In this document: piece by piece, positions 17,052 to 25,820 of the stretch
Position numbering within the stretch: position 1 is the first letter of the stretch
Layout: the number at the start of each line of letters is the position of its first letter
DNA from: an uncultured Clostridia bacterium
GTDB taxonomy: Bacteria; Bacillota; Clostridia; TANB77; CAG-465
NCBI GenBank assembly: GCA_934149365.1
Contig: CAKPEI010000004.1
Coordinates: 1-64,000, forward strand
Length of the DNA stretch: 64,000 bases
Direction of reading: 5' to 3'
Notes under the pieces: generated by a model
Databases searched by the model: none
What the model saw: only the letters and a program-made list of their open reading frames with translations
Told to the model about the DNA's origin: nothing
Made by a program: the position numbers and the translations under genes

Positions 17052-18653
17052 ATGAAGAATAATGTGTTAAAAAAGATTATGTTTGTATATTTAATAATTG
17101 GCTTTTTATTTGCTTTTCAAAAGGTGTATGGAATTACAGAAAATTTTAAATTTGTTATAGATACAATAGGAGTACCTAGATACAATGTGTATGGCAAAGA
17201 ATTAAATGAAGAAATATACAAAGCATACAATGTGTTTGCATATGGCATTCCAGAAGATTTGTCTAGTAAGGATGGACAGAGATGGAAAGATTCTAAATAT
17301 GGACTATGGAGTAAAGGGCAAGGTGCTTATGTGGGGAATGGAATAAGAGGAGAATATAATCTTCTAGGAAGGGATTATAGTGGCAATATAATAAATAACT
17401 ATTATTTTCCTGTTGACACCCTTCCAGATAGTACACCTGAATATTGGTGGTATTATCCTAACCCTGGAGCAAAAGAATCTTGGCAGGATAAAAACAAGTA
17501 TAAATATGTTGAGCAATTAGAGTATATGAAAACTACAAAATTACTTTTTAATGACATATCTAGCAAAGATAATTCTGATAATCCAGAAAAAATTAAAGAG
17601 TATAACATAAATGCTCAAAAGATAGGTCTAGATAGAGCTAGATTAGATGTGTGCTCTACATGGAAAACTAATGGTATCATTCATACTAGAAGAAGAGTTG
17701 GAAAACAAATTAGATATGCTGTGTTTTTAACAAGACCAATGGCTGCTAATGCTGATATAAAGAGTAACATAGAAGTGGCAAATAGTTTTGTTATGAAAGA
17801 AAATGAACAAGAGATATCAATAGAAATACCTTATGGAGCTAATATAATCAATATGACGGGGTATGCAAACAAAAATCATATTAAAGAAATTAAATCTACT
17901 TTATATATCAATGGAAAGGAGGTAAACAGTATAAGTGGCAGTAAAATTAGCACATTGAGTGGAAAATATGTGCTTAAATTATCCAGAGAAGAGCTTGCTC
18001 TAGAAGAAAATAATATTATAAACGTCTTAAATAAAAGTTACGCTCATACTGAGTTTGCAGTTGATGGTCTTATGCAAGATGAAGTTAAACAGAGCATTAC
18101 TCTCCAATTAGAAAAAGAGAAACAATCCCAATTTAAAATAGAAGACATAAGAATATTAGAAAAGGAAAATAGTACTCTGGTTGTAAGACCACTCACTCAA
18201 TGTAAAGTTACAAAAAATGAGGACAGTTTAGGACTTACAGAAGCCGGGAAAAACGTGGCTATAAAATTATCTAAAAATAGTCAGTTTAATGGACTAAACA
18301 TAAATGATATCAAAGTATATATCGATGAAAGTAAAATAGAGAACTTTGATGTTGTTAGATCCAAAAATGATAAAAACGTAATTATTAAATTTAAAATACC
18401 TATGTATATAAATTCTACTATATATGGTTGGAAAAGCTTAAGACAACTATATGGTAACTATTTTAATATATCGTTAGAAGATGTTGGAAAAAGAATATCA
18501 GTGCCTCATGCATTAAGTATAATATTGGGAGAAAATAACGATTCTGTGGTGTTTGATACCATTGATGATTATATAACAAATTTAAATTATAAATATGTAC
18601 AAGAAGGTAATGATTTAGGTGAGGTTGAATCGTTTGAAAAATGGTGTGAGTAA
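17052..18653 (+). CDS. Large secreted protein of the Tad-like locus, unknown family
   Basis: A 533-residue protein with a signal peptide (about residues 1-28, MKNNVLKKIMFVYLIIG...) and no other hydrophobic segment, so it should lie outside the membrane. The N-terminal third is rich in Tyr and Trp (for example YWWYYPNPG), and the middle looks beta-rich with repeated Ile/Asn/Lys strands. It may be a pilus-associated or surface subunit, inferred only from context. The ATG at 17052 has GAGGTGAT upstream; an earlier in-frame ATG at 17028 lacks one. Confidence 0.65.
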   Translation: MKNNVLKKIMFVYLIIGFLFAFQKVYGITENFKFVIDTIGVPRYNVYGKELNEEIYKAYNVFAYGIPEDLSSKDGQRWKDSKYGLWSKGQGAYVGNGIRGEYNLLGRDYSGNIINNYYFPVDTLPDSTPEYWWYYPNPGAKESWQDKNKYKYVEQLEYMKTTKLLFNDISSKDNSDNPEKIKEYNINAQKIGLDRARLDVCSTWKTNGIIHTRRRVGKQIRYAVFLTRPMAANADIKSNIEVANSFVMKENEQEISIEIPYGANIINMTGYANKNHIKEIKSTLYINGKEVNSISGSKISTLSGKYVLKLSREELALEENNIINVLNKSYAHTEFAVDGLMQDEVKQSITLQLEKEKQSQFKIEDIRILEKENSTLVVRPLTQCKVTKNEDSLGLTEAGKNVAIKLSKNSQFNGLNINDIKVYIDESKIENFDVVRSKNDKNVIIKFKIPMYINSTIYGWKSLRQLYGNYFNISLEDVGKRISVPHALSIILGENNDSVVFDTIDDYITNLNYKYVQEGNDLGEVESFEKWCE

Positions 18654-19125
18654 AAAAGGTAGTATATGTATGTTAATATTACCGGTAGCTCTTTTAGTAA
18701 TGCTTGTTATAGTAATAACAATTATTGTTACGTATTTCCAAATTTCTACACAAATATATGACGTAAAAATGAATGTATTTAATATAGTTATGGCAGTTAC
18801 TACTAGTAATGATTTTGAAAATATATCATACAGAGATTATAGTATAAACGAAAACATTATGAAAAAGAATATTGAAGAAATACTAAATAAAAACTATATA
18901 AAAGATACAAATAAAAAAAGAGGTGTAGTAAAAATATCTTGTGATGAAGTTAAAATATTAAATAAAGCTTCACAAATTATAACTCACAAAGGAATAGTTA
19001 GTAAAACGCCAATTGTATGCGTTAATACAAGAATAGAGTTTTGCCCAATTATTTCTTTGTTAGGGAGGAATAAAGAGGTAATGGTGCATTCAGATGTAAA
19101 ATTATCATTGTTAGAATTTGATTAA
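18634..19125 (+). CDS. TadE-like/minor pilin-like membrane protein
   Basis: A 163-residue protein with one long hydrophobic helix near the N-terminus (ICMLILPVALLVMLVIVITIIV) after a short basic leader, then an extracellular domain with a pair of cysteines. This is the layout of TadE-type pseudopilins, although no diagnostic motif is seen. The TTG at 18634 is best placed after AGGTGAGG; the GTG at 18619 is an alternative. It overlaps the end of the preceding gene. Confidence 0.55.
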   Translation: MKNGVSKKGSICMLILPVALLVMLVIVITIIVTYFQISTQIYDVKMNVFNIVMAVTTSNDFENISYRDYSINENIMKKNIEEILNKNYIKDTNKKRGVVKISCDEVKILNKASQIITHKGIVSKTPIVCVNTRIEFCPIISLLGRNKEVMVHSDVKLSLLEFD

Positions 19126-19136
19126 AGGAGGAAATA

Positions 19137-19556
19137 GTGAAAAACAAAATAATGCAAAAGACTGGAAATACAGTTTTAACAATGCCACTTGTTATTGGAA
19201 TTTCATTTGTTTTAATTATAACACTATGTGTATTCACTATTAATTCAATAATTCCTTTTGTGTGGTATCAAAAATTGCAAGTAGTAGGATACAAGTATAT
19301 GTACATTATAGAAAAATATGGGTGTCTTACTGTTTCTGAAAAAGATATGTTAATAGATGAACTTGCAAATAAAGGTTTTGACAGATCAGAGCTTAAGGTA
19401 AATGCGCCTAGTTCCCCTAAGAATTATGGAGAACTGATAGAGTTTGAAATAAAGTACAATTATAAACAAAAGCTCCCATCTTTAGATGGAGGCTTTAAAA
19501 TGGTTACAAAATATATTCCGATCAATATTGATAAAATTATCGTATCTAAATTTTAG
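19137..19556 (+). CDS. Second TadE-like/minor pilin-like protein
   Basis: A 139-residue protein with a basic start, one membrane helix at about residues 15-42 and an extracytoplasmic tail. The layout matches the gene before it and the clostridial pseudopilin-like proteins. GTG start with AAAGGAGG. Last gene of the locus. Its final 11 bases overlap the convergent mecA gene, with no room for a separate terminator. Confidence 0.55.
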   Translation: MKNKIMQKTGNTVLTMPLVIGISFVLIITLCVFTINSIIPFVWYQKLQVVGYKYMYIIEKYGCLTVSEKDMLIDELANKGFDRSELKVNAPSSPKNYGELIEFEIKYNYKQKLPSLDGGFKMVTKYIPINIDKIIVSKF

Positions 19557-20172
19557 CAATTTTTTGTATTGCTTTTTTGTCAATAATTAACTCGCTTTTT
19601 TCCTTTATTAAAGTTCTGTACATATCTGATGAGTAGAATTGTTCTGCATACTCAGATAAAATTACAAATGTTTTTATGAATTTAACATTTTTTATTGATG
19701 TTGGTGAGAATACTATAAAATATGAGTCATCATATTTGTATAGCGAATTAGTCCCCATAAAGGCTTTTTCAATGGTAAGTTTTGAACATAATTCAAATAT
19801 TCTATCCAATGAACTAAACTTATATATGGAACTTGCAACGGTATATGTTACATCATCATTGTTATGTTGCTTTTTCTTTTTTGGACTGTATCTTTTTTTG
19901 CTTGAATATTTTGAAATTTCTGGCATATAATCAATTTTTGTTATTGTTACAATAAATAGATTTTCGTTATCAGAAGAAGCTTCAACATAAAGTTGAGAAT
20001 CGTCAGTAACAAAATCACAATTAAGTTCAGACTCTTCTAATAAGTCTAAAAATAAGTCTTGGGCTCTGTTTGAATCCTGTTCAATATCTTTTATTGATAT
20101 ATGTCTTTGTGATAGTTCATCTATAGTTAAAGTTATTTTGACTTTGTTTTCACTAATTTTTTCAATTTTCAA
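19546..20172 (-). CDS. mecA: Adaptor protein MecA
   Basis: Adaptor that recruits substrates to the ClpC-ClpP protease; in Bacillus it targets ComK and controls competence. The N-terminal domain matches the family: MKIEKISENKVKITLTIDEL and AQDLFLDLLEE are typical. A Lys-rich spacer (SKKRYSPKKKKQ) near residue 95 and the C-terminal ClpC-binding domain follow. 208 residues is normal. TTG start with GGAAGGAG nine bases upstream. It is convergent with the Tad-like locus. Confidence 0.88.
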   Translation of the reverse strand: MKIEKISENKVKITLTIDELSQRHISIKDIEQDSNRAQDLFLDLLEESELNCDFVTDDSQLYVEASSDNENLFIVTITKIDYMPEISKYSSKKRYSPKKKKQHNNDDVTYTVASSIYKFSSLDRIFELCSKLTIEKAFMGTNSLYKYDDSYFIVFSPTSIKNVKFIKTFVILSEYAEQFYSSDMYRTLIKEKSELIIDKKAIQKIAKI

Positions 20173-20347
20173 AAAGATCTACTCCTTCCAAGAATAAAAT
20201 TATATCTATTTTAAGTATATGTATTATATGATTAAAAGGTTACAGTGTCAAGCTTGGCTTTATATATGTACATAGTATTTGTAAAACATCATTAGTATAT
20301 ACCATAAATTGTAAATTGTATGTACAAAAATATTTTTGCTTAAAAAG

Positions 20348-20376
20348 TTGAAATATGTAAACTAGTGTGGTATAAT
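20348..20376 (+). promoter_or_regulatory. Promoter of rpsF-ssb-rpsR
   Basis: TTGAAA at 20348-20353 and a consensus TATAAT at 20371-20376 with a 17-base spacer. Confidence 0.85.
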
Positions 20377-20395
20377 ACTTGCAGTTAGTTTCCTT

Positions 20396-20416
20396 ACTCT
20401 CATGTTTTGTGAGGGT
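20396..20416 (+). promoter_or_regulatory. Leader hairpin of the rpsF operon (possible S6:S18 binding site)
   Basis: ACTCTCA pairs with TGAGGGT around a seven-base loop in the 5' leader, about 26 bases before the rpsF start. Firmicute rpsF leaders often contain a stem bound by the S6:S18 complex. The diagnostic CCG bulge is not clearly visible, so the assignment is tentative. Confidence 0.35.
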
Positions 20417-20442
20417 CATAAGTCCAAGAGGAGGTGAAGAAA

Positions 20443-20721
20443 GTGAACGCATACGAAGCAGTAATAATTTTAACAAAGAAAATTTCTGATGAACAAGCAG
20501 AAGAAGTAAAAAACAAAATATCTGATTTAATTTCTTCAAATGGAGAAGTAGTAAGCGTAGATGATTGGGGAATGAAAAAACTTGCATATGAAATAAAGAA
20601 AGAAGCAGAAGGACATTATTACTTATACACATTTAATAGCAATCCTGAATTCATAAGTGAGTTTGAAAGAATCCTAAGAATCGATGATAGTGTTTTAAAA
20701 CACATGGTAATAAAAAAATAA
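20443..20721 (+). CDS. rpsF: 30S ribosomal protein bS6
   Basis: Small-subunit protein that pairs with S18 on the platform of the 30S particle. The 92-residue sequence (MNAYEAVIILTKKISDEQAEEVKNK begins it) has the conserved DDWGMKKLAYEIKKEAEGHYYLYTF core. The GTG at 20443 is eight bases after AGGAGG; the GTG at 20434 overlaps that site and is rejected. First gene of the classical rpsF-ssb-rpsR operon. Confidence 0.95.
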   Translation: MNAYEAVIILTKKISDEQAEEVKNKISDLISSNGEVVSVDDWGMKKLAYEIKKEAEGHYYLYTFNSNPEFISEFERILRIDDSVLKHMVIKK

Positions 20722-20761
20722 TTAAATGTAAAGTTATAACGACCAAAGGAGGTCTATGTAT

Positions 20762-21172
20762 ATGAATAAATTTCAATTTTTAGGGAGATTAACGAAAGAT
20801 CCAGAGGTAAGATACACAGCAAATACAAATTCTCAAGTAACATCTTTCCCATTGGCAGTAAATAGAAGATTCGCATCACCAAACGGTGAAAGACAAACAG
20901 ATTTCTTTAATTTAACAGCTTTTGGAAAAACAGCAGAATTTTGTTCTAAATATTATAAAAAAGGACAACAAGTGCTAGTTGAAGGAAGAATACAAAATAG
21001 AACTTGGGAAGACCAAAACGGACAAAAGAGATATGCAACAGACTTTATTGTTGAAAATGCATACTTTGCTGATAGTAGAAGAGATTCAAATGGCGCAGGT
21101 TTTGATATGCCAGCTGCATCTGATACATCAGATTTTATAACCGTTGATGATAGTGAAGAATTACCTTTTTAA
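20762..21172 (+). CDS. ssb: Single-stranded DNA-binding protein
   Basis: Coats single-stranded DNA in replication and repair. The 136-residue protein has the OB-fold start MNKFQFLGRLTKDPEVRY, the FFNLTAFGKTAEF and RTWEDQNGQKR segments, and the acidic C-terminal tip DDSEELPF that recruits partner proteins. The ATG at 20762, nine bases from AGGAGG, is chosen over the ATG at 20756. It lies between rpsF and rpsR. Confidence 0.96.
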   Translation: MNKFQFLGRLTKDPEVRYTANTNSQVTSFPLAVNRRFASPNGERQTDFFNLTAFGKTAEFCSKYYKKGQQVLVEGRIQNRTWEDQNGQKRYATDFIVENAYFADSRRDSNGAGFDMPAASDTSDFITVDDSEELPF

Positions 21173-21195
21173 TTTAAAGAAAGGAGTAGACTTTT

Positions 21196-21462
21196 ATGGC
21201 AGATAATAGAAATGGTAAAAGAGGTTCAAACGGAAAAGATAAACCTTTTAGAAGACCAAGAAAAAAAGTTTGTACTTTTTGTGTTGAAAAAGTAGATGAA
21301 ATAGATTACAAAGACGTAGAAAAATTAAAAAGATTTGTAAGTGATAAAGGTAAAATATTACCAAGAAGAGTAACAGGAACTTGTGCAAAACATCAAAGAA
21401 AAGTTACTGAAGCTATAAAAAGAGCAAGAACAATTGCTTTATTACCATTTACAGTTGAATAG
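21196..21462 (+). CDS. rpsR: 30S ribosomal protein bS18
   Basis: Partner of bS6 on the 30S platform. The 88-residue sequence has the basic N-terminus, the CTFC segment, [12 protein letters not shown], and the conserved [18 protein letters not shown] motif. CTFC and the later Cys may bind zinc, since S18 exists in zinc-binding and zinc-free forms. Last gene of the operon, followed by a terminator. Confidence 0.96.
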   Translation: MADNRNGKRGSNGKDKPFRRPRKKVCTFCVEKVDEIDYKDVEKLKRFVSDKGKILPRRVTGTCAKHQRKVTEAIKRARTIALLPFTVE

Positions 21463-21470
21463 TATTAAAG

Positions 21471-21499
21471 TCGCATGTAGAAATACATGTGATTTTTTT
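21471..21499 (+). terminator. Terminator of rpsF-ssb-rpsR
   Basis: TCGCATGTA / TACATGTGA stem (one wobble pair) with a GAAA loop and seven T residues. Confidence 0.9.
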
Positions 21500-21502
21500 A
21501 TG

Positions 21503-21531
21503 TTTACAAAACAAGCTTGCTATGGTATAAT
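21503..21531 (+). promoter_or_regulatory. Promoter of the small membrane protein at 21584
   Basis: TTTACA at 21503-21508 and TATAAT at 21526-21531 with a 17-base spacer. Confidence 0.7.
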
Positions 21532-21583
21532 CATAGGCATGTAATTAAAAAATATACGACAACTATAATTAGGAGGAGAATTT

Positions 21584-21892
21584 ATGGTTAATAATTTACA
21601 TCTGTTTCTTTTACGGTACAAATGGTATGGGAGGCTCATTAAGAGTGAGCGTACAGTATCATATATGACCATTGTTGTTTCACTCTCTTTTATTCTTACG
21701 TTCTTTTTACTAAAAGAGAGCGCTCTCAAGTCTGCAGTACACATAGTTATAAGTTTACTATTTGTTTTTCTTACATTCGTGAGATTACAGCAACCCAGCA
21801 ATATTCGCTTCCAAAAAATAAATATACTTATCGTTTACTTTTGGATTATAGAGGCTGGAATAATGACTACGAAACTATTGACTCAGATTTAG
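21584..21892 (+). CDS. Small three-helix membrane protein of unknown function
   Basis: A 102-residue protein with about three hydrophobic helices (near residues 27-43, 48-66 and 78-98) and no recognised family. It has its own promoter, AGGAGGAG ribosome binding site and terminator, so it is a stand-alone transcription unit. Its codon use differs from neighbours: it contains an in-frame CGG at 21614, along with CGT, CGC and GAG-type codons. That may point to acquisition from elsewhere. Confidence 0.6.
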   Translation: MVNNLHLFLLRYKWYGRLIKSERTVSYMTIVVSLSFILTFFLLKESALKSAVHIVISLLFVFLTFVRLQQPSNIRFQKINILIVYFWIIEAGIMTTKLLTQI

Positions 21893-21901
21893 CCAAGATA
21901 T

Positions 21902-21934
21902 AAAGGCATCAAGATTAATTTCTTGGTGCCTTTT
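21902..21934 (+). terminator. Terminator of the small membrane protein
   Basis: AAAGGCATCAAGA pairs with TCTTGGTGCCTTT (wobble pairs included), followed by TTTT. Confidence 0.85.
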
Positions 21935-21950
21935 GACATGCTATAATTGA

Positions 21951-21979
21951 TTGACAAAAATGGCTAAAAGTAGTAGAAT
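21951..21979 (+). promoter_or_regulatory. Promoter of gdpP-rplI-dnaB
   Basis: TTGACA at 21951-21956 and TAGAAT at 21974-21979 with a 17-base spacer. Confidence 0.7.
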
Positions 21980-22015
21980 ATATACGTAAAAATGTATTTG
22001 CAAAGGAGAACATTT

Positions 22016-24010
22016 ATGGCAAATAACAAGACCAAAAATGGTAAAAAAAGTATTATGAATATTTTAAATAATGCTATAACTATGCCAATAACATATTTGT
22101 CAGTTATAGTTATATTTACAGTCATAAACCACATATTAAAACCAACGCCAGTAATAATAGATGTACTGATGATAGGAATAATGCTTGCATACACAATATA
22201 TATAGTTTACTACGAATTAGTTACTAAGAAGACAAAAATGGAAGAACTTTCAGGCGCTTTTAGTAGAGCTATGGGAAGTACATTTAAAAACATGGGACTT
22301 CCGGTTATATATGTAACGGAGCAAGGCAAAATAATATGGGAAAATAAAATTTCTGAGGAAATATATGCAAAAGAATATTTACCTGAAATTTGGACAAATA
22401 TAAACAAACAATATGCTAAAAAAGACGGAATACAAATAAATATAGAAAAAGATAAGTATTTGGTTTTTCCTTCTGATATATACCTTGGTGGGAAATCAGG
22501 TAAGATCCTTATATTTGTAAATAAAACAAGAGAAGCTGATTTAGAAAAAATATTGGAAGATACAAGAACAACAATAGGAATAATATCTATAGATAATTAT
22601 GAAGAGTCTTTCCAAGGGGCAGAAGAAATAGATAAACTAAATACTTTAGCTCAAATAGACAAAGAACTTGTTAAATGGATTACATCATATAATGGAATGA
22701 TCACTAAAGTTGAAAAAGATAAGTACATATTTGCAGTTGACAAAAAGTATGTAAAAATCTTAAAAGAATCTTCTTTTGAAATATTAGAAATTATAAATAA
22801 AATATCTGCAGATAAACTGAAGGTACCAACTACAATAAGTATAGGTATATCGTTTGAAGAAGATAGTTTGTATGGAAGGTATAAATCAAGTGCTGCTGCA
22901 CTTGATGTGGCTTTAGGAAGAGGCGGAAATCAGGCTGTAGTAAAAAACGGAAGAAAATATGATATTTATGGTGAAGGTGCCAAAGCACTTGATAAGACTA
23001 GTAGGGTAAGAGCAAGAATAATATCACAAGCCTTAATGGATCTTATAGAAAAATCTGAGGATGTATATATAGTTGGCCATAAAAATACTGATATAGACTG
23101 TATAGGAGCATCAATAGGTGTGTATAGAATATGTAAACATCTTGGTAAAAATGCAAAAATAATAGTGGATTCTAAGTATAATAACAGTACAAGAATGGTG
23201 ATAGAAAAGTTAGAAGAAGATAACGAGTATGCAGGAATATTTTTAACTAAAGATGATCTAAAAAAATTAGAATTTGAAAATAGTTTATTAGTGGTTGTTG
23301 ATACTCACAAAGAAAGTTATCTAGCAGTACCAGAAATTGCAGAACAAATAGAGAAAAAGGTAATTATAGACCACCATAGAAGAGGTCCTGAATTTATAGA
23401 AGATTCTATTTTAACATATCATGAAGTTTATGCTTCATCAGCTTCAGAATTGGTTACAGAGCTTCTTATGTACATAGATGATATAAAACTTACTTCTAAA
23501 GAGGCTGAGGTAATATATGCAGGAATACTAGTTGACACTAAAAACTTTTCTTTTAAAACAGGTGTTAGAACGTTTGAGGCTGCTGCATATTTAAGAAAGG
23601 TTGGACTAGATATATCTGAGGTAAAACATATATTTAAATCTGATTTTGAATCATATGTGGCCAAAGTAGATACTGTTAAAAATGCTGAATTTATAGATGA
23701 TAGAATTGCTATATCAGTTGTAACAGAGGCAGGAAATGAAGATATGGCTATAATAGCCGCTCAATCTGCAGATGAACTTTTATCTATAACAGGGATACTT
23801 GCTTCTTTTGTACTATGCCAGATAGATGGTGTTGTAATGATATCAGGTAGATCTTTAGGAGATATAAATGTTCAGGCTATACTAGAAAAAATGGGTGGCG
23901 GAGGACATCTTACATTTGCTGGAGCACAACTTGCAGGAGTTTCTGTAGAAGATGCAAAAGAAAGATTACTTAGCGTAATAAATGAATATTTAGGTAAAAA
24001 TCAAAATTAA
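22016..24010 (+). CDS. gdpP: Cyclic-di-AMP phosphodiesterase GdpP (DHH family)
   Basis: Membrane-bound enzyme that hydrolyses c-di-AMP and so affects potassium balance and wall stress. Two membrane helices occupy roughly residues 18-65, followed by a PAS-like domain, a degenerate GGDEF domain (about 170-310, no GGDEF motif) and the DHH-DHHA1 phosphodiesterase. The last shows VGHKNTDIDCIG near residue 345, VVVDTH, IDHHRRG, and GGGGHLTFAG near the C-terminus. The ATG at 22016 has AAAGGAG upstream. The gdpP-rplI-dnaB order is conserved in Firmicutes. Confidence 0.94.
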   Translation: MANNKTKNGKKSIMNILNNAITMPITYLSVIVIFTVINHILKPTPVIIDVLMIGIMLAYTIYIVYYELVTKKTKMEELSGAFSRAMGSTFKNMGLPVIYVTEQGKIIWENKISEEIYAKEYLPEIWTNINKQYAKKDGIQINIEKDKYLVFPSDIYLGGKSGKILIFVNKTREADLEKILEDTRTTIGIISIDNYEESFQGAEEIDKLNTLAQIDKELVKWITSYNGMITKVEKDKYIFAVDKKYVKILKESSFEILEIINKISADKLKVPTTISIGISFEEDSLYGRYKSSAAALDVALGRGGNQAVVKNGRKYDIYGEGAKALDKTSRVRARIISQALMDLIEKSEDVYIVGHKNTDIDCIGASIGVYRICKHLGKNAKIIVDSKYNNSTRMVIEKLEEDNEYAGIFLTKDDLKKLEFENSLLVVVDTHKESYLAVPEIAEQIEKKVIIDHHRRGPEFIEDSILTYHEVYASSASELVTELLMYIDDIKLTSKEAEVIYAGILVDTKNFSFKTGVRTFEAAAYLRKVGLDISEVKHIFKSDFESYVAKVDTVKNAEFIDDRIAISVVTEAGNEDMAIIAAQSADELLSITGILASFVLCQIDGVVMISGRSLGDINVQAILEKMGGGGHLTFAGAQLAGVSVEDAKERLLSVINEYLGKNQN

Positions 24011-24026
24011 AAAGGAGGCTTTTAAT

Positions 24027-24473
24027 ATGAAGGTTATACTAAATCAAGATGTAAAAGGCTTAGGTAAAAAATTAGATAAGGTTGAAGTAAATGAAGGATA
24101 CGCAAGGAACTTTTTACTTCCTAGAAAAATAGCTACGATAGCTGATAATAAAACTGAGGCTGAGGCTCTTTCAAAAAAACAATCTATACAATTTAAAAAA
24201 GATGTGGAAAGAGAAAAAGCTGTAGAAATAAAAGAAAGAATTGAAAAAACGGTTATAGAATTTAGACTTAAAATGGGTGAAGGAAATAAATTATTTGGTA
24301 GTGTTACCAACAAAGAAGTAAAAGAAAAATTGCAAGAAGTATTAAAATTAGATATCGACAAAAAGAAAATTGAAATAAATACACAAATAAAAAGCGCTGG
24401 AATGTATGAGGCGAGTATAAAACTATATGAAGGAGTAGTTGCAAAACTAAAATTAAAAGTAGTAGGAATATAG
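24027..24473 (+). CDS. rplI: 50S ribosomal protein bL9
   Basis: Large-subunit protein with an N-terminal domain that binds 23S rRNA, a long connecting helix and a C-terminal domain. The 148-residue sequence starts MKVILNQDVKGLGKKLD and contains the EGYARNFLLPRKIA motif, both typical of L9. AAAGGAGG precedes the ATG. It is followed directly by dnaB. Confidence 0.96.
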   Translation: MKVILNQDVKGLGKKLDKVEVNEGYARNFLLPRKIATIADNKTEAEALSKKQSIQFKKDVEREKAVEIKERIEKTVIEFRLKMGEGNKLFGSVTNKEVKEKLQEVLKLDIDKKKIEINTQIKSAGMYEASIKLYEGVVAKLKLKVVGI

Positions 24474-24482
24474 GTGATTAAT

Positions 24483-25820
24483 GTGGAAAAAGAAATAGTA
24501 AGTAAGATACCACCAAACGACATAATAGCAGAGCAGGCTGTTCTAGGCTCTATGCTTGCTGATACAGATGCTGTTGTTAAAGCTATAGAAATATTAAAAC
24601 CAGAAGATTTTTATAGAGAAGACCACAAAGAAATATATAGTGCTATGCTAGAACTATATGGACTAGGAGAACCAATAGATTTCTTGACACTAAGAAATAT
24701 ACTTCAGCAGCGTGGTACTTTAGAAAAAGTTGGATCTGAAATGTTTCTATCTACTTTAATTGACAGCGTTCCAACTACATCTAATATAGAATCATATGTA
24801 AAGATAGTAGAGGAAAAAGCTACACTTCGTAGCCTTATAAAAGCAGCAAATGATATACTTGCTATGGGGTATGCTTCTACGGAGGAAGTAAATAGCATTA
24901 TAGAAAAAACTGAAAAGAGGATATTTGATGTATTACAAAATAGAAATAGTAGAGGATATGCTAGTATCAAAGATATACTTATAGACACATTCGATAATAT
25001 AGAACAACTATACAAGAAAAAATCTAAAGTGTCAGGCATAGAATCTGGTTTTACTGACCTAGATTTGAAAACGTCTGGGCTAAATCCGTCAGAACTTATA
25101 ATGGTGGCAGCAAGACCCGCTATGGGAAAATCAGCATTTGTACTTAATATAGCACATCATGTGGCTATGAATGGAAAAGTCCCTGTAATGATTTTTAGCT
25201 TGGAAATGTCTAAAGAACAAATGGTAAACAGAATTTTATGCTCTGAAGCAGAAGTGGATAGTATGAAAGTAAGGACTGGTGACTTAGATAGCGAGGATTG
25301 GATAAAACTTGGAAAAGCTAGTGGTAATCTAGCCGAGGCACCTATATATATTGATGATACTCCAGGCTTGTCATCTGCGGAGTTGAGAGCAAAATGTAGA
25401 AAAGCAAAGTTAGAAAAGGATGTTGGACTTATAATAATTGACTATTTGCAACTTATGGAATCCAAAGGAAGAAGCGAGTCAAGACAAAATGAAATATCTG
25501 AAATTAGTAGATCACTTAAAATATTAGCTAAAGAATTAAATGTTCCGGTTATTGCCTTGTCACAACTTAGTCGTGCTCCCGAATCAAGACCAGATCATAG
25601 ACCAATATTAAGTGATTTAAGGGAATCAGGTTCAATAGAACAAGATGCTGATATAGTAATGTTTTTATATAGAGATGACTATTATAATCCAGATACAGAG
25701 AAAAAGAACGTGGCAGAGGTAATTATAGCTAAAAACAGAAGTGGTTCAACTGGTACTGTAGAACTTGCTTGGCTTGGTAAGTACACAAAATTTGCAAATT
25801 TGTTTAGAGGAAGTAATTAA
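24483..25820 (+). CDS. dnaB: Replicative DNA helicase DnaB
   Basis: Hexameric 5'-3' helicase of the replisome (called DnaC in Bacillus). Of its 445 residues, the N-terminal helical domain begins IPPNDIIAEQAVLGSML. The RecA-like C-terminal domain has Walker A ARPAMGKSAF near residue 212, Walker B LIIIDYLQLM and the H4 arginine region RSGSTG. GTG at 24483 follows AGGTGATT; the upstream GTG at 24474 lies within that site. Confidence 0.95.
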   Translation: MEKEIVSKIPPNDIIAEQAVLGSMLADTDAVVKAIEILKPEDFYREDHKEIYSAMLELYGLGEPIDFLTLRNILQQRGTLEKVGSEMFLSTLIDSVPTTSNIESYVKIVEEKATLRSLIKAANDILAMGYASTEEVNSIIEKTEKRIFDVLQNRNSRGYASIKDILIDTFDNIEQLYKKKSKVSGIESGFTDLDLKTSGLNPSELIMVAARPAMGKSAFVLNIAHHVAMNGKVPVMIFSLEMSKEQMVNRILCSEAEVDSMKVRTGDLDSEDWIKLGKASGNLAEAPIYIDDTPGLSSAELRAKCRKAKLEKDVGLIIIDYLQLMESKGRSESRQNEISEISRSLKILAKELNVPVIALSQLSRAPESRPDHRPILSDLRESGSIEQDADIVMFLYRDDYYNPDTEKKNVAEVIIAKNRSGSTGTVELAWLGKYTKFANLFRGSN

